9,509 nucleotides of DNA from an uncultured Clostridia bacterium. GTDB taxonomy: Bacteria > Bacillota > Clostridia > Christensenellales > Aristaeellaceae. The position numbers were made by a program, and so were the translations under genes. Positions 1-7,007 of this stretch are shown in pieces. Below the pieces are notes generated by a model. It was given only the letters and a program-made list of their open reading frames with translations. It was not told the origin of the DNA and did not search any database. Numbering within the stretch: the first letter of the stretch is position 1; every line of letters begins with the position of its first letter. The stretch is taken from NCBI GenBank assembly GCA_937934775.1, contig CALGYL010000378.1:1-9509 (forward strand), in the 5' to 3' direction.

Positions 1-2212
1 AAGGACCCAGGCCGATGCCTTCCAGGCGCTTTTGCACCACAGACAGCGCGGCCATTTTTTCCGCTACGAACAGGACCGTCTTGCCCTGAGCCACGGCGTT
101 GGCGATCATGTTGGTGATGGTCTGGCTTTTTCCCGTGCCGGGCGGGCCGTGAAGCACAAAGCTGACGCCCTCCGAAGCGGCTTCAATGGCCTTCAGCTGA
201 GACCCGTCCGCAGGGATCGGCAGCAGCGCGCCGCCTTCCTTCACCCGGAATTGATCCATGTTGACGGGCGAAAACGCCAGCCGCCCGTCGAACAGGCTCT
301 TGACCACCTTGTTTTTGAGCAGGTCGTCTCTGCGGTTTTTCAGGTCGTTCCACATTACGAACTGCGCGAAGGAAAAAATGCCCAAAAAGGCGCTCTCCAC
401 CACATCCCATCGCGGCATGTGCATCACATGGTGGCGCATGATGGACAGGATCGCCCGGATATCCAGCCCTTTTTCATCCAGGGGCAGAGGATCGAGCCCC
501 GTCACCTGGATGCCGAAGTCCTGCTTCAAGAATTCAAGCAGGGTGATGTTCATCTGGGGTTCGTCGTCCCTCAGTCGGATGATATAGCCCGCCTGGGCGG
601 ATTTGCGCACAAGCTCCACCGGCAGCAGGACGATGGGAGCGTACCGGGGTTTTGCGCTGCCCGGTGACTCAAACCATTTCAGCGCGCCCAGAGCGAGGTA
701 CAGCGTATTCGCGCCGTTTTCCTCCAAGGACACACGGCTGCTGCGGTACAACTGCACAACGCATTTCTGCACTTCCCCGTCCGCATAGGGGATGCGCAGG
801 TTCCGGCTGGTAAAATCCAGCGCCAGCGCTTTTGCCACAGCCGGGGCGCCGGCCACATTTTCATACAGAGCGGTTTCGTCAAGTGGCATTCCCCACTCGG
901 AGGATTTGGGCAGTAGCCGGAAATCCTCTCCGCTGGCCATAGCGTCCTCCAATTGATCCAGCCGCTCCACCAAGACCGGCAGCAAGCTCCTGGTCAGGCG
1001 CAGATTGATCAATGCATTGCGCTTGCTCAGATCCAATAGCCTTCTCTGCCACTGATCCAGTTTGGTTTGCGTGGCGTCCGGCTGAAGCGACTCCATCCGG
1101 AACGTCGTGTCCATATGTTCCGGTTGGGGCGTGAGGTGATCCTCGTCCCGCTCCTCATGCTGGATTCTGTAGCCGCTTTCGGACCATACGCGCTGCGGTA
1201 GCGGACGGATACCGGCCGCCCGTGCGCGCTGGACATCTACCAGGTACTGAAACGGCACTGTGTTCAAGGTGTGTTTGGCGGCCTGTTCGGCCTCCTCGAA
1301 TTCCACCGCCTTTCCGCTGCAGGCGCAGGTGGTTTCGGTGAGGACGATTGCGTTGATCCCCTGGGCGATTCGCTTGGTGAGCAGCGAGGGGTCGTCCTGC
1401 ACCGTCTCCGGAAAGGACTGTTCCTCCAGCCATGCGCCCACAAAGGAATGCCCGTTCACCACCACAAGAATGGGGTGGAGACCCGCCGCTTCCAGGCAGG
1501 ACGCAAACAGCAGCGTCAGATCCAGGCAGGTCCCCAGGTGATCCCGCAGTATGACATCAGGCGTGCGGATGCGTTGGCCCAAGCGCTCAAAGCTGACGGG
1601 AGGAACGGCGTAGGTGATGTTCAGCTGCTGAATCGCTCCGTAGATCGCGGCGACCTGCATCCGCACCCTATTGGCGTCCTGGCTTTGGTAGGCATTCAGT
1701 GCCGGCGATCCCGTCCATTTCCCCAGCAGCGCGGACGCGCTCAGCAGTATCTTGGGAATGTCCGGATGATTTGGCGCGACAAAACAGGCCAAAAGCTCCG
1801 GCATGAAATGAAATCCATAGCATTCATCAAAGGCCAGTACCGCGATCTCCGCTTCCGTGCTGGCCAACTCTCGACCCTGCCAGGTACAACGGATTTCGAT
1901 CCGGCCGAGCACCCGTTCATTCAGCGTGGCAAGATAGGCGTCATCCAACTTGACCGCAAGGCCATTCACTACGGCCTCGCCGCCTGCGGGAAGTGAAACC
2001 AGCACCGGTTGCCCTGTAAAGGCGAATGTGGGCCGAAAAGAAAGGTTGATTTCCGCATTCTCATATGACACCTGCGAATTGTTGATGATCCGCAACTCGG
2101 CAATCAGGGGGATCTTGTTTTGCTGCATGGCGTAGTTGGCTACGGGACTGATTTGCGCTTCAACGCGTACGCCCTCCACGCCAAAATCCTGCGTAGTGAC
2201 TATCGTTTCCAT
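1..2212 (-). CDS. DUF4011 SF1 helicase-type protein, N-terminal part
   Basis: The frame is open from the ATG at 2212 to the left edge: 737 complete codons with the 3' part missing. A beta-rich N-terminal region (about residues 15-130) is followed by a transglutaminase/cysteine-protease-like segment. That segment has GTCLDLTLLF with Cys229, then NGHSFVGAWLEE with His255. The DUF4011 signature starts near Trp388 (WQRRLLDLSKRN, then LIN). GPPGTGKS at residues 689-696 is the Walker A motif, followed by a VAEKMAAL motif Ia-like stretch typical of Upf1/Dna2-like SF1 helicases. Known relatives are very long proteins with further helicase motifs and often a C-terminal DUF3320 or Vsr-like nuclease domain; none of that can be seen here. 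The start is supported by AGGA six bases upstream and a promoter about 190 bases upstream. The likely role is ATP-driven nucleic-acid unwinding or remodelling, possibly in defence (inference). I see no frameshift or stop. Confidence 0.9.
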   Translation of the reverse strand, partial: METIVTTQDFGVEGVRVEAQISPVANYAMQQNKIPLIAELRIINNSQVSYENAEINLSFRPTFAFTGQPVLVSLPAGGEAVVNGLAVKLDDAYLATLNERVLGRIEIRCTWQGRELASTEAEIAVLAFDECYGFHFMPELLACFVAPNHPDIPKILLSASALLGKWTGSPALNAYQSQDANRVRMQVAAIYGAIQQLNITYAVPPVSFERLGQRIRTPDVILRDHLGTCLDLTLLFASCLEAAGLHPILVVVNGHSFVGAWLEEQSFPETVQDDPSLLTKRIAQGINAIVLTETTCACSGKAVEFEEAEQAAKHTLNTVPFQYLVDVQRARAAGIRPLPQRVWSESGYRIQHEERDEDHLTPQPEHMDTTFRMESLQPDATQTKLDQWQRRLLDLSKRNALINLRLTRSLLPVLVERLDQLEDAMASGEDFRLLPKSSEWGMPLDETALYENVAGAPAVAKALALDFTSRNLRIPYADGEVQKCVVQLYRSSRVSLEENGANTLYLALGALKWFESPGSAKPRYAPIVLLPVELVRKSAQAGYIIRLRDDEPQMNITLLEFLKQDFGIQVTGLDPLPLDEKGLDIRAILSIMRHHVMHMPRWDVVESAFLGIFSFAQFVMWNDLKNRRDDLLKNKVVKSLFDGRLAFSPVNMDQFRVKEGGALLPIPADGSQLKAIEAASEGVSFVLHGPPGTGKSQTITNMIANAVAQGKTVLFVAEKMAALSVVQKRLEGIGLGP

Positions 2213-2402
2213 TGCGCTTCCTACTTTCTTTTGTAACCCTCTCGTTTGCTCCCCGGATTCGCCGCAAGCGAGGTATGAAACAGGTGCTCGGAAGTTCAAC
2301 ATCCGCCTGATGAAGCAGGATTACAACCGTTCGTGCAGAAAGAAATCGTTTTGAGGCCAGTAGCTTCGAGCATTAACCTCGTTTTTTCCTTGCCCAATAT
2401 CT

Positions 2403-2432
2403 ATTATAGTTCAAGATTTTACCATAAGTCAA
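2403..2432 (-). promoter_or_regulatory. Sigma-A type promoter of the helicase gene
   Basis: On the minus strand TTGACT (2432-2427) is followed by an 18-base spacer and a perfect TATAAT (2408-2403). The leader to the helicase ATG at 2212 is about 185 bases. This long leader contains a weak CGAG/CTCG hairpin next to an A/T run near 2370-2387, but no recognisable riboswitch. Confidence 0.7.
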
Positions 2433-2629
2433 CTTAGAATCGTGCCTATCAGCTCCAAAATGCGCACTTCAGATATTTTCAGTGCCCGGACCGCGCCCAC
2501 TCGATTCGACGAGCGCCCCCATCAGAGTCTGTCTTTAGGTTACTCTTTCCCTACAATGTTACTCATGTGCAGCAGAAATTCTCAATAAAAATCGGAGTCC
2601 CCCGTCTTTACAGTAAGATCAAAAGGAAA
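2433..2629. other. Non-coding stretch upstream of the helicase promoter
   Basis: No open frame with a ribosome binding site or recognisable protein is seen in either strand. The sequence is of mixed composition and contains only short inverted matches such as CTCG/CGAG near 2500-2513. It separates the helicase promoter from the large inverted repeat. Confidence 0.5.
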
Positions 2630-2684
2630 CTGGCTCCAGTATAATGGACATTCCAATAAAAAGTGTCCATTATACTGGAGCCAG
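2630..2684. repeat. 21-bp perfect inverted repeat, 13-base loop
   Basis: The arms 2630-2650 and 2664-2684 are exact reverse complements (CTGGCTCCAG, TATAAT, GGACA). Similarity continues outside the arms as ATCAAAA at about 2618-2624 against TTTTGAT at 2689-2695, with a one-base slip. Each strand therefore carries a TATAAT inside the arm. Read on the minus strand, the stem is followed by UUUCCUUUU, so it could terminate transcription from the sigma operon. A related ATACAATGGAC occurs at about 2694. The arm length suits an insertion-sequence end pair or a MITE-like remnant better than an ordinary terminator; no transposase gene is present. Confidence 0.85.
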
Positions 2685-2800
2685 CTCATTTTGATACAAT
2701 GGACGAATCGGCCAGGGGTATCCAAAAACCAATCAGGAATGTATAAGGCGTATCAGTTTTCTGGATTAAGGTGAACTTATGTTTGTAGCTATGTAGATAG

Positions 2801-2837
2801 AGGCCTCGAAAGCGCCGTGTAGACGCCTTCGAGGCCT
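2801..2837 (-). terminator. Hairpin after the anti-sigma gene, possible terminator
   Basis: The arms 2801-2814 and 2824-2837 pair over 14 positions with a 9-base loop. One pair is A against C in plus-strand RNA but a G-U wobble in minus-strand RNA, so the full stem forms only in the transcript of the sigma/anti-sigma operon. That operon's stop codon lies 13 bases upstream. There is no clear U-run afterwards, so termination is a likely but unproven role; it could also protect the 3' end. Confidence 0.55.
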
Positions 2838-2849
2838 GATGATACTAAC

Positions 2850-3734
2850 TCATTTGTCTTTCGTGATGGTGAACTCCGGCGCTGCTTCACCCGGAGCTGG
2901 CGTAATCGCACTTTCGGCGACCGAGGGAGCATCGTCATATTCGATCCACTTCAGGTATTCCACCGCCTTCGCAGGGTCGGCCTTCGATGGATCAATGGGC
3001 AGCTTGAACAGCGCGTTCACGCCCTTGTAGTCCGCCCGGGGCGAAATCTCCCCTGTCTCATCGCTGTAATCGAAGGCGTCCTTGCTGAAGCTCTCCGTGT
3101 CGCTGACGCAGAGGTACAGGCCCTTGTCGGCGAACATCGCCACGTCGTTGCATTCCACGATCCGGTAGGTCACGCCATCCTTCGCGATTTCGCTGTACCC
3201 GCCGTTCATCGTGTTGATGTTCACCATCCAGGGCTTGAGTCCCTTGACCAACGGCGACATGTACAGCGCGGTTGATTCCTCCGTCGTGACACTCCCGCCG
3301 TCCGCGCGCCGGATCGCCACGACCGCGTAGCTGCGCTCCGGAAGCACGCCCTCTCCCGTGAAGGGCAGATCGCTGAGATCCTTGCCGCTGACCAGTCCCA
3401 TGAGCGTAAGGGCGTAATCGCCGGAGGTTTGGGTTTTATTAATCACGAGCGTATCCTTGCTCTCAAACGCGGCGCTGAGCGCGTTGTCGCCGACGCTCTT
3501 CGCCACTTCCCCGGGCTTCAGAAGATTCAGCGCCGCGAGCGCGCTGCCCGCGAGAATCGCGACGAGCACCGCCGCGACGGCGATGGTTTTGATGGATATC
3601 CTGGCTGCCTTGTTCATTTCCTCTTCCTCCTTCTTGATCCATTGGTACGTGACCCGCTCTACCAGCCGGGCATGCGGCGTCTTGTCACTTTTCAACGCTC
3701 TGCGGAGAAGAACTTCCAGATCGCTATCTCGCAT
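2850..3734 (-). CDS. Membrane anti-sigma factor-like protein
   Basis: This 294-residue protein has a short charged cytoplasmic N-terminus (residues 1-46, including KKEEEE). One hydrophobic segment (about 48-69, IKTIAVAAVLVAILAGSALA) follows, then a large extracytoplasmic domain of about 220 residues ending in a Pro/Ala-rich tail. The layout resembles the DUF4179-type anti-sigma proteins encoded after ECF sigma genes in Clostridia. The ATG overlaps the end of the sigma gene by 11 bases (ATGCGAGATAG), implying translational coupling. No zinc-binding HxxxCxxC motif is seen, so it is not a ZAS-type anti-sigma. By inference it holds the sigma factor at the membrane and senses an envelope signal. 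A strong second start site lies at codon 40. The exact family is uncertain. Confidence 0.82.
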   Translation of the reverse strand: MRDSDLEVLLRRALKSDKTPHARLVERVTYQWIKKEEEEMNKAARISIKTIAVAAVLVAILAGSALAALNLLKPGEVAKSVGDNALSAAFESKDTLVINKTQTSGDYALTLMGLVSGKDLSDLPFTGEGVLPERSYAVVAIRRADGGSVTTEESTALYMSPLVKGLKPWMVNINTMNGGYSEIAKDGVTYRIVECNDVAMFADKGLYLCVSDTESFSKDAFDYSDETGEISPRADYKGVNALFKLPIDPSKADPAKAVEYLKWIEYDDAPSVAESAITPAPGEAAPEFTITKDK

Positions 3735-4272
3735 AATGAGCCGCCTCCAATTCCTTACCGATCCGCTTCCGCGCCTTGAAGAGCCTGCTCTTCACCGTGC
3801 CCTGCGGCAGCTTAAGCGCATCCGCAATTTCTAGAACGCCCATATCCAGCTCGTAGTACAGGGTGACGGGGATCCTCAATCTGTCCGGCAACGCGGCGAC
3901 CGCCTCGCGAACCAACCGGGTTTCCTCTAGGGACAGATACGCCTCCGCCGGATCGCCGTCCCCGGAGACGGTATCGTCCAGCGGCGCTTCGGGCGCGAGG
4001 CGCCTTCTCCGGGCGAACCTGCGCTTTCTGCTCCTCCAGAGGTTCGACGCGATGGCGAGCATCAATCCTGTCGGATTTACCTCTTGGCACAGCTTCTCCC
4101 GCCGATGGAACGCTTCCAGGAACGTATCCTGAAACAGGTCATCTGCGTCCTGCCGGTTCCAGGTCAGGCTGCGGCAAAACTTGTACACCGGATCGCCGCA
4201 TCGTTCCATCAGCCTGGCGCATGCCTCACGCGCGGTCCCGTCCATTGGCTTGGATTCGTTCGTACTGTCCAC
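3724..4272 (-). CDS. ECF-type RNA polymerase sigma factor
   Basis: From the GTG at 4272 this gives 182 residues, the usual ECF size. Region 2 spans about 20-85, with the DADDLFQDTFLEAF core (42-55) and a SNLWRSRKRR helix (76-85). A linker rich in Arg, Asp and Pro follows. Region 4 spans about 118-172, with LPDRLRIPVTLYYELDMG and the recognition helix LPQGTVKSRLFKARKR. The frame can be extended to a GTG at 4281, but that codon lies inside the ribosome binding site AAAGGTGA, which is correctly spaced from 4272. The gene is first in an operon with the anti-sigma gene and diverges from the MerR gene. It should direct RNA polymerase to stress or envelope promoters when released. A decayed relative lies at 8668-8910. 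Confidence 0.93.
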   Translation of the reverse strand: MDSTNESKPMDGTAREACARLMERCGDPVYKFCRSLTWNRQDADDLFQDTFLEAFHRREKLCQEVNPTGLMLAIASNLWRSRKRRFARRRRLAPEAPLDDTVSGDGDPAEAYLSLEETRLVREAVAALPDRLRIPVTLYYELDMGVLEIADALKLPQGTVKSRLFKARKRIGKELEAAHYAR

Positions 4273-4305
4273 TCGCTTCACCTTTCAAATGCCCCGTCTG
4301 CCTAT

Positions 4306-4333
4306 AGATCGTCGCGAGGCGACAATCGGTTCA
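4306..4333 (-). promoter_or_regulatory. Possible ECF-type promoter of the sigma operon
   Basis: The minus strand reads TGAACC (4333-4328), 16 bases, then CGATCT (4311-4306), close to the TGAAAC-N16-CGT form used by Gram-positive ECF sigmas. The transcript would start about 25 bases upstream of the GTG at 4272. A small hairpin GTCGC-GAG-GCGAC (4311-4323) overlaps the spacer. Autoregulation is an inference; no good sigma-A promoter is seen in its place. Confidence 0.4.
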
Positions 4334-4410
4334 CTTTGTTGTGGAAGTTTATAGAAAAAACTCATTGCCGGGCGATTCCAGTGCGGGAGAGAGAAAGGCG
4401 ACACCACACA

Positions 4411-4427
4411 AATACCGGTGCGGTATT
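4411..4427. repeat. Short dyad between divergent genes
   Basis: AATACCG (4411-4417) and CGGTATT (4421-4427) form a perfect 7-bp inverted repeat around GTG. It sits between the divergent sigma and MerR promoters and has the size of an operator, but no regulator can be assigned. Nothing else between 4334 and 4540 looks like a gene. Confidence 0.35.
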
Positions 4428-4560
4428 GCACGAATGGTTTCCGCATGCCCCGCTCCCAGCAATGCCGGTTGGACGTTCCTAAAACTGTTCATCCAAGCCA
4501 GTGAATGGCGCTGGGATACCTGATTCATTCGCAGATGGCACTGCCTATTGGCTTATCTAC

Positions 4561-4589
4561 TTGCTTATCAGCTGCCTATCTGCTACAAT
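4561..4589 (+). promoter_or_regulatory. Sigma-A type promoter of the MerR gene
   Basis: TTGCTT (4561-4566) is followed by exactly 17 bases and TACAAT (4584-4589). The expected transcript begins near 4596 with a leader of about 60 bases. Four GC(T/C)TAT repeats at 4543, 4551, 4563 and 4574 run across the promoter and might bind the regulator. Confidence 0.55.
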
Positions 4590-4655
4590 AAACCCTCCAT
4601 TATAACACCAGACTTTATCGATGTGCTATTCTGGACAAATGGAGGTGAATGCCCT

Positions 4656-5393
4656 GTGCGTATCTATCGAACCACACAAGTTGCCAAGGCAACCGGCATC
4701 CATCCAAACACCGTGCGCCTGTATGAGGAACTTGGTCTGATTCCCAAAATAGAGCGGCAGAGAAACGGCTATCGTGTGTTCACGGATTACCATATCGAGC
4801 AGATTCGCTTGGCCCGGATGGCTCTGAAAGTCGAAGCCCTGCAGAATGGACTACGAAAGCAGGCGATTCGGATTATTAAAACGGCGGCCATGCTAAATCT
4901 GGACGAGGCGCTTGACCTGACAAGAGATTATCTGCGGAATATCCGCAAAGAACAAGACAATGCGCTCGAAGCCATCGAGCAGGCGGAGGCAATTCTCAAA
5001 GACGCGCGTCCGCAATCTCTCTTATTCATGAAGCGTAAAGAGGTTTCCGAGCACCTGCAAATCTCCATGGATACGCTGCGCAACTGGGAACTGAACGGGC
5101 TGCTCGTAGTGAAAAGAAGAGAAAACGGCTACCGGGTCTACACGGAGGAGGATATCCGGCGCCTGAAAATCATCCGTTCCCTCCGCTGCGCCAATTACTC
5201 GCTTGAGGCGATCCTCAGGATGCTGAACGCATTATCGCAAAACGCAAACGCGAACATAAGGCACATCCTCAATACACCGGATCAGGAGGCGGACATTCTG
5301 TCCGTCTGCGACAGGCTGCTCACCTCGCTCAAAGAGGCGGAAATAAACGCGGAAGGCATGCTCCGCCAGATCAAAAAAATGAAAGAAATCTAG
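4656..5393 (+). CDS. Tandem-domain MerR family regulator
   Basis: The 245-residue product contains two MerR DNA-binding domains. The first (about 4-69) has TTQVAKATGIHPNTVRLYEE and NGYRVFTD. A helical linker (about 70-122) follows, then the second domain (about 125-194) with MKRKEVSEHLQIS, DTLRNWEL and NGYRVYTEEDI. The C-terminal 50 residues are helical and end in a lysine-rich tail. The frame is open further upstream, but GTG at 4656 is preferred. It lies ten bases after GGAGG, and MRIYRTTQVAK is the expected MerR beginning. No conserved metal-binding cysteine pair is evident, so a drug- or peptide-type inducer, or none, is likelier than a metal. It lies 70 bases upstream of the ABC transporter genes and probably controls them. 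The two NGYR wings suggest a pseudo-dimer within one chain. Confidence 0.9.
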   Translation: MRIYRTTQVAKATGIHPNTVRLYEELGLIPKIERQRNGYRVFTDYHIEQIRLARMALKVEALQNGLRKQAIRIIKTAAMLNLDEALDLTRDYLRNIRKEQDNALEAIEQAEAILKDARPQSLLFMKRKEVSEHLQISMDTLRNWELNGLLVVKRRENGYRVYTEEDIRRLKIIRSLRCANYSLEAILRMLNALSQNANANIRHILNTPDQEADILSVCDRLLTSLKEAEINAEGMLRQIKKMKEI

Positions 5394-5415
5394 AGCCTCC
5401 ATTATTCCACCAACC

Positions 5416-5445
5416 TTGCAAAGGGTGCTATCCTTTCTGTACCAA
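5416..5445 (+). promoter_or_regulatory. Possible MerR-type operator/promoter of the ABC genes
   Basis: The 70-base gap contains TTGCAA (5416-5421), a dyad AAAGG-N7-CCTTT (5420-5436) and a poor -10 TACCAA (5440-5445) with an 18-base spacer. A dyad lying between -35 and -10 is the usual MerR arrangement. GCAAAGGG also occurs twice (5418 and 5446). An alternative promoter is TTCCAC-18-TATCCT (5405-5434). Read-through from the MerR gene is possible. Confidence 0.4.
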
Positions 5446-5463
5446 GCAAAGGGAGGGTGGATC

Positions 5464-6198
5464 ATGGAGACAGCCATCAGCGTTGACGGACTCAACAAAT
5501 CGTTTGGCAACCTCCGCGCCGTCGAGAATGTGAGTTTCTCGGTGGCAGGCGGGGAGGTCTTCGGCCTCTTGGGCGCAAACGGCGCGGGCAAAACAACGAC
5601 CATCGAGTGTATTCTGGGTACAAAGCAAGCGGACAGCGGAAAGGTATCCATTCTGGGCATGCATCCGTTGAAGGACCGCAAAAAGGTGTTTCAGGATGTT
5701 GGCGTTCAGTTTCAGGAAAGCGCGTATCAGGACAAGATCACGGTTCGGGAGTTGTGCGAGGTCACGCAGTCTCTGTACGTAAGATCTGCAGACTACCGGG
5801 AACTGCTCGGGCAGTTCGGACTGTCGGATAAGGAAAAAAGTGCGGTATCCGAGCTCTCCGGCGGTCAGCGGCAGCGGCTGTTCATCACGCTGGCGCTGAT
5901 TCCGAACCCCAGGGCCGTCTTTCTGGACGAACTGACCACCGGGCTTGACGCCCGGGCGCGGCGGGAGGTCTGGAAATGCCTATCCGACATGAAGCGGAGG
6001 GGCCTCGCCATTTTGCTGACCTCCCATTTCATGGACGAGGTGGAAGCGCTGTGCGACCACATCCTGATTCTGAAAAGCGGCCGGGCCATGTTTTCCGGGA
6101 CGGTTCAGGAGGCGGTCGCCGCGAGCCCGCACGATCGGTTTGAGGACGCCTACCTTTGGTTTACGGGCGAGGAGTATATGATTCATGAAGACATTTAG
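5464..6198 (+). CDS. ABC transporter ATP-binding protein
   Basis: The 244-residue ATPase belongs to the drug/ABC-2 export type (CcmA/DrrA-like). Walker A is GANGAGKTT (37-45), the Q-loop is near Gln82/Gln84, the signature is LSGGQRQR (131-138), Walker B is AVFLDE (151-156) and the H-loop is SHFMDEVE (His188). The D-loop region reads LDELTTGLD, with Leu where Pro is usual; this should not abolish catalysis. The ATG at 5464 follows a GGGAGGG site; an upstream in-frame TTG would add residues that do not belong to the family. The gene overlaps the permease gene by 14 bases, so the two are translated together. It powers export, probably of an antibiotic, peptide or lipid-like compound. The substrate cannot be read from the sequence. 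Confidence 0.95.
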   Translation: METAISVDGLNKSFGNLRAVENVSFSVAGGEVFGLLGANGAGKTTTIECILGTKQADSGKVSILGMHPLKDRKKVFQDVGVQFQESAYQDKITVRELCEVTQSLYVRSADYRELLGQFGLSDKEKSAVSELSGGQRQRLFITLALIPNPRAVFLDELTTGLDARARREVWKCLSDMKRRGLAILLTSHFMDEVEALCDHILILKSGRAMFSGTVQEAVAASPHDRFEDAYLWFTGEEYMIHEDI

Positions 6199-6928
6199 CA
6201 CGATGCTGAAAACGGAGCTCAAGCTTTCTTTGCGCGGAATGGACATGCTGATTTTCGCCCTCATCATGCCGATGGTGGTGACCGTCATCCTCGGAATCAT
6301 CTACGGAGGCAAGCCCGCCTACGACGGCGCGCCGTACACCTTTCTGGCGCAGTCCTTTGGCGCGGTTTCCACCATCGCCATCTGCGCGGGCGGCGTCATG
6401 GGTCTGCCGCTGGTGGTGTCCGATTACCGGCACAAGAAGATATTGAAGCGCCTGAAGGTGACGCCCATCGCCCCTTCGATGATTCTCGCCGTGCAGGTCG
6501 CGATTTACGCGCTGTACTCGGTCGTGTCCCTTCTTCTCGTGTTCGGGACCGCGTATCTCTTTTTCGGGTTCCGGATGGAGGGATCATGGGCGCTTTTCCT
6601 GGGCGGGTATCTTCTGGTCATGGCCGCGATGTTCTCCATTGGCATGATGGTGGGCGGGATCGCGCCCAACACGAAGATCGCGGGCGTCGTCGCGTCGCTT
6701 CTGTACTTTCCCATGCTCATCTTCTCGGGCGCGACACTGCCCTACGAGGTGATGCCTCGCGCCCTGCAGAGTGTCGCGGACGTCATGCCCTTGACGCAGG
6801 GAATCAAGCTTCTGAAGGCGGCAGCCCTCGGGCTGCCCGCCAATGAATCCCTGATCCCGGTTGTGATCCTCGCCGTGCTCACCGTCGTGTGCGCAGGCAT
6901 TTCCGTGCGGTTCTTCCGCTGGGAGTAG
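6185..6928 (+). CDS. ABC-2 type transporter permease
   Basis: The 247-residue membrane protein has about six hydrophobic segments, near residues 20-40, 57-78, 97-128, 136-158, 164-184 and 222-243. The cytoplasmic loop DYRHKKILKRLKVTPIAPSMIL (80-101) is the typical ABC-2 permease motif, and a TLPYEVMP loop precedes a LTQGIKLL helix. The ATG overlaps the last 14 bases of the ATPase gene. With the ATPase it forms a presumed homodimeric exporter in the cytoplasmic membrane. The size matches compact drug or bacteriocin exporters. No terminator is evident before the AraC fragment. Confidence 0.92.
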   Translation: MKTFSTMLKTELKLSLRGMDMLIFALIMPMVVTVILGIIYGGKPAYDGAPYTFLAQSFGAVSTIAICAGGVMGLPLVVSDYRHKKILKRLKVTPIAPSMILAVQVAIYALYSVVSLLLVFGTAYLFFGFRMEGSWALFLGGYLLVMAAMFSIGMMVGGIAPNTKIAGVVASLLYFPMLIFSGATLPYEVMPRALQSVADVMPLTQGIKLLKAAALGLPANESLIPVVILAVLTVVCAGISVRFFRWE

Positions 6929-7007
6929 CGCCGCGCAAATGCGCAAGATTCATGAAAACCGCGCATGGCCAATATGGTAGAATTCTTTGAGGGGGAGGTG
7001 CCGTTTG
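6929..7007 (+). promoter_or_regulatory. Short gap with repeats before the AraC fragment
   Basis: The gap holds CCGCGCA twice (6931 and 6959), a GCGC-AAAT-GCGC dyad (6933-6944) and TAGAAT (6978-6983) as a possible -10 without a good -35. A strong GGGGGAGG ribosome binding site ends nine bases before the ATG at 7008. Regulation separate from the transporter genes is possible but weakly supported. Confidence 0.25.

Noticed and set aside
32..667. A 211-codon plus-strand open frame
   Set aside because: It is opposite the Walker A and DUF4011-side region of the helicase, with a His/Arg/Gln-rich composition typical of a GC-rich shadow frame.
1271..1996. A 241-codon plus-strand open frame
   Set aside because: It lies antisense to the helicase gene, which has coherent motifs throughout. 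The plus-strand translation shows no family pattern and has no ribosome binding site.
2213..2849. A CRISPR array or tRNA in the large gap
   Set aside because: There are no regularly spaced repeats and no cloverleaf-like sequence; only the inverted repeat and the hairpin stand out.
4311..4323. GTCGC-GAG-GCGAC as a terminator
   Set aside because: It has no T-run and lies within the putative promoter of the sigma gene, so an operator or chance is more likely.
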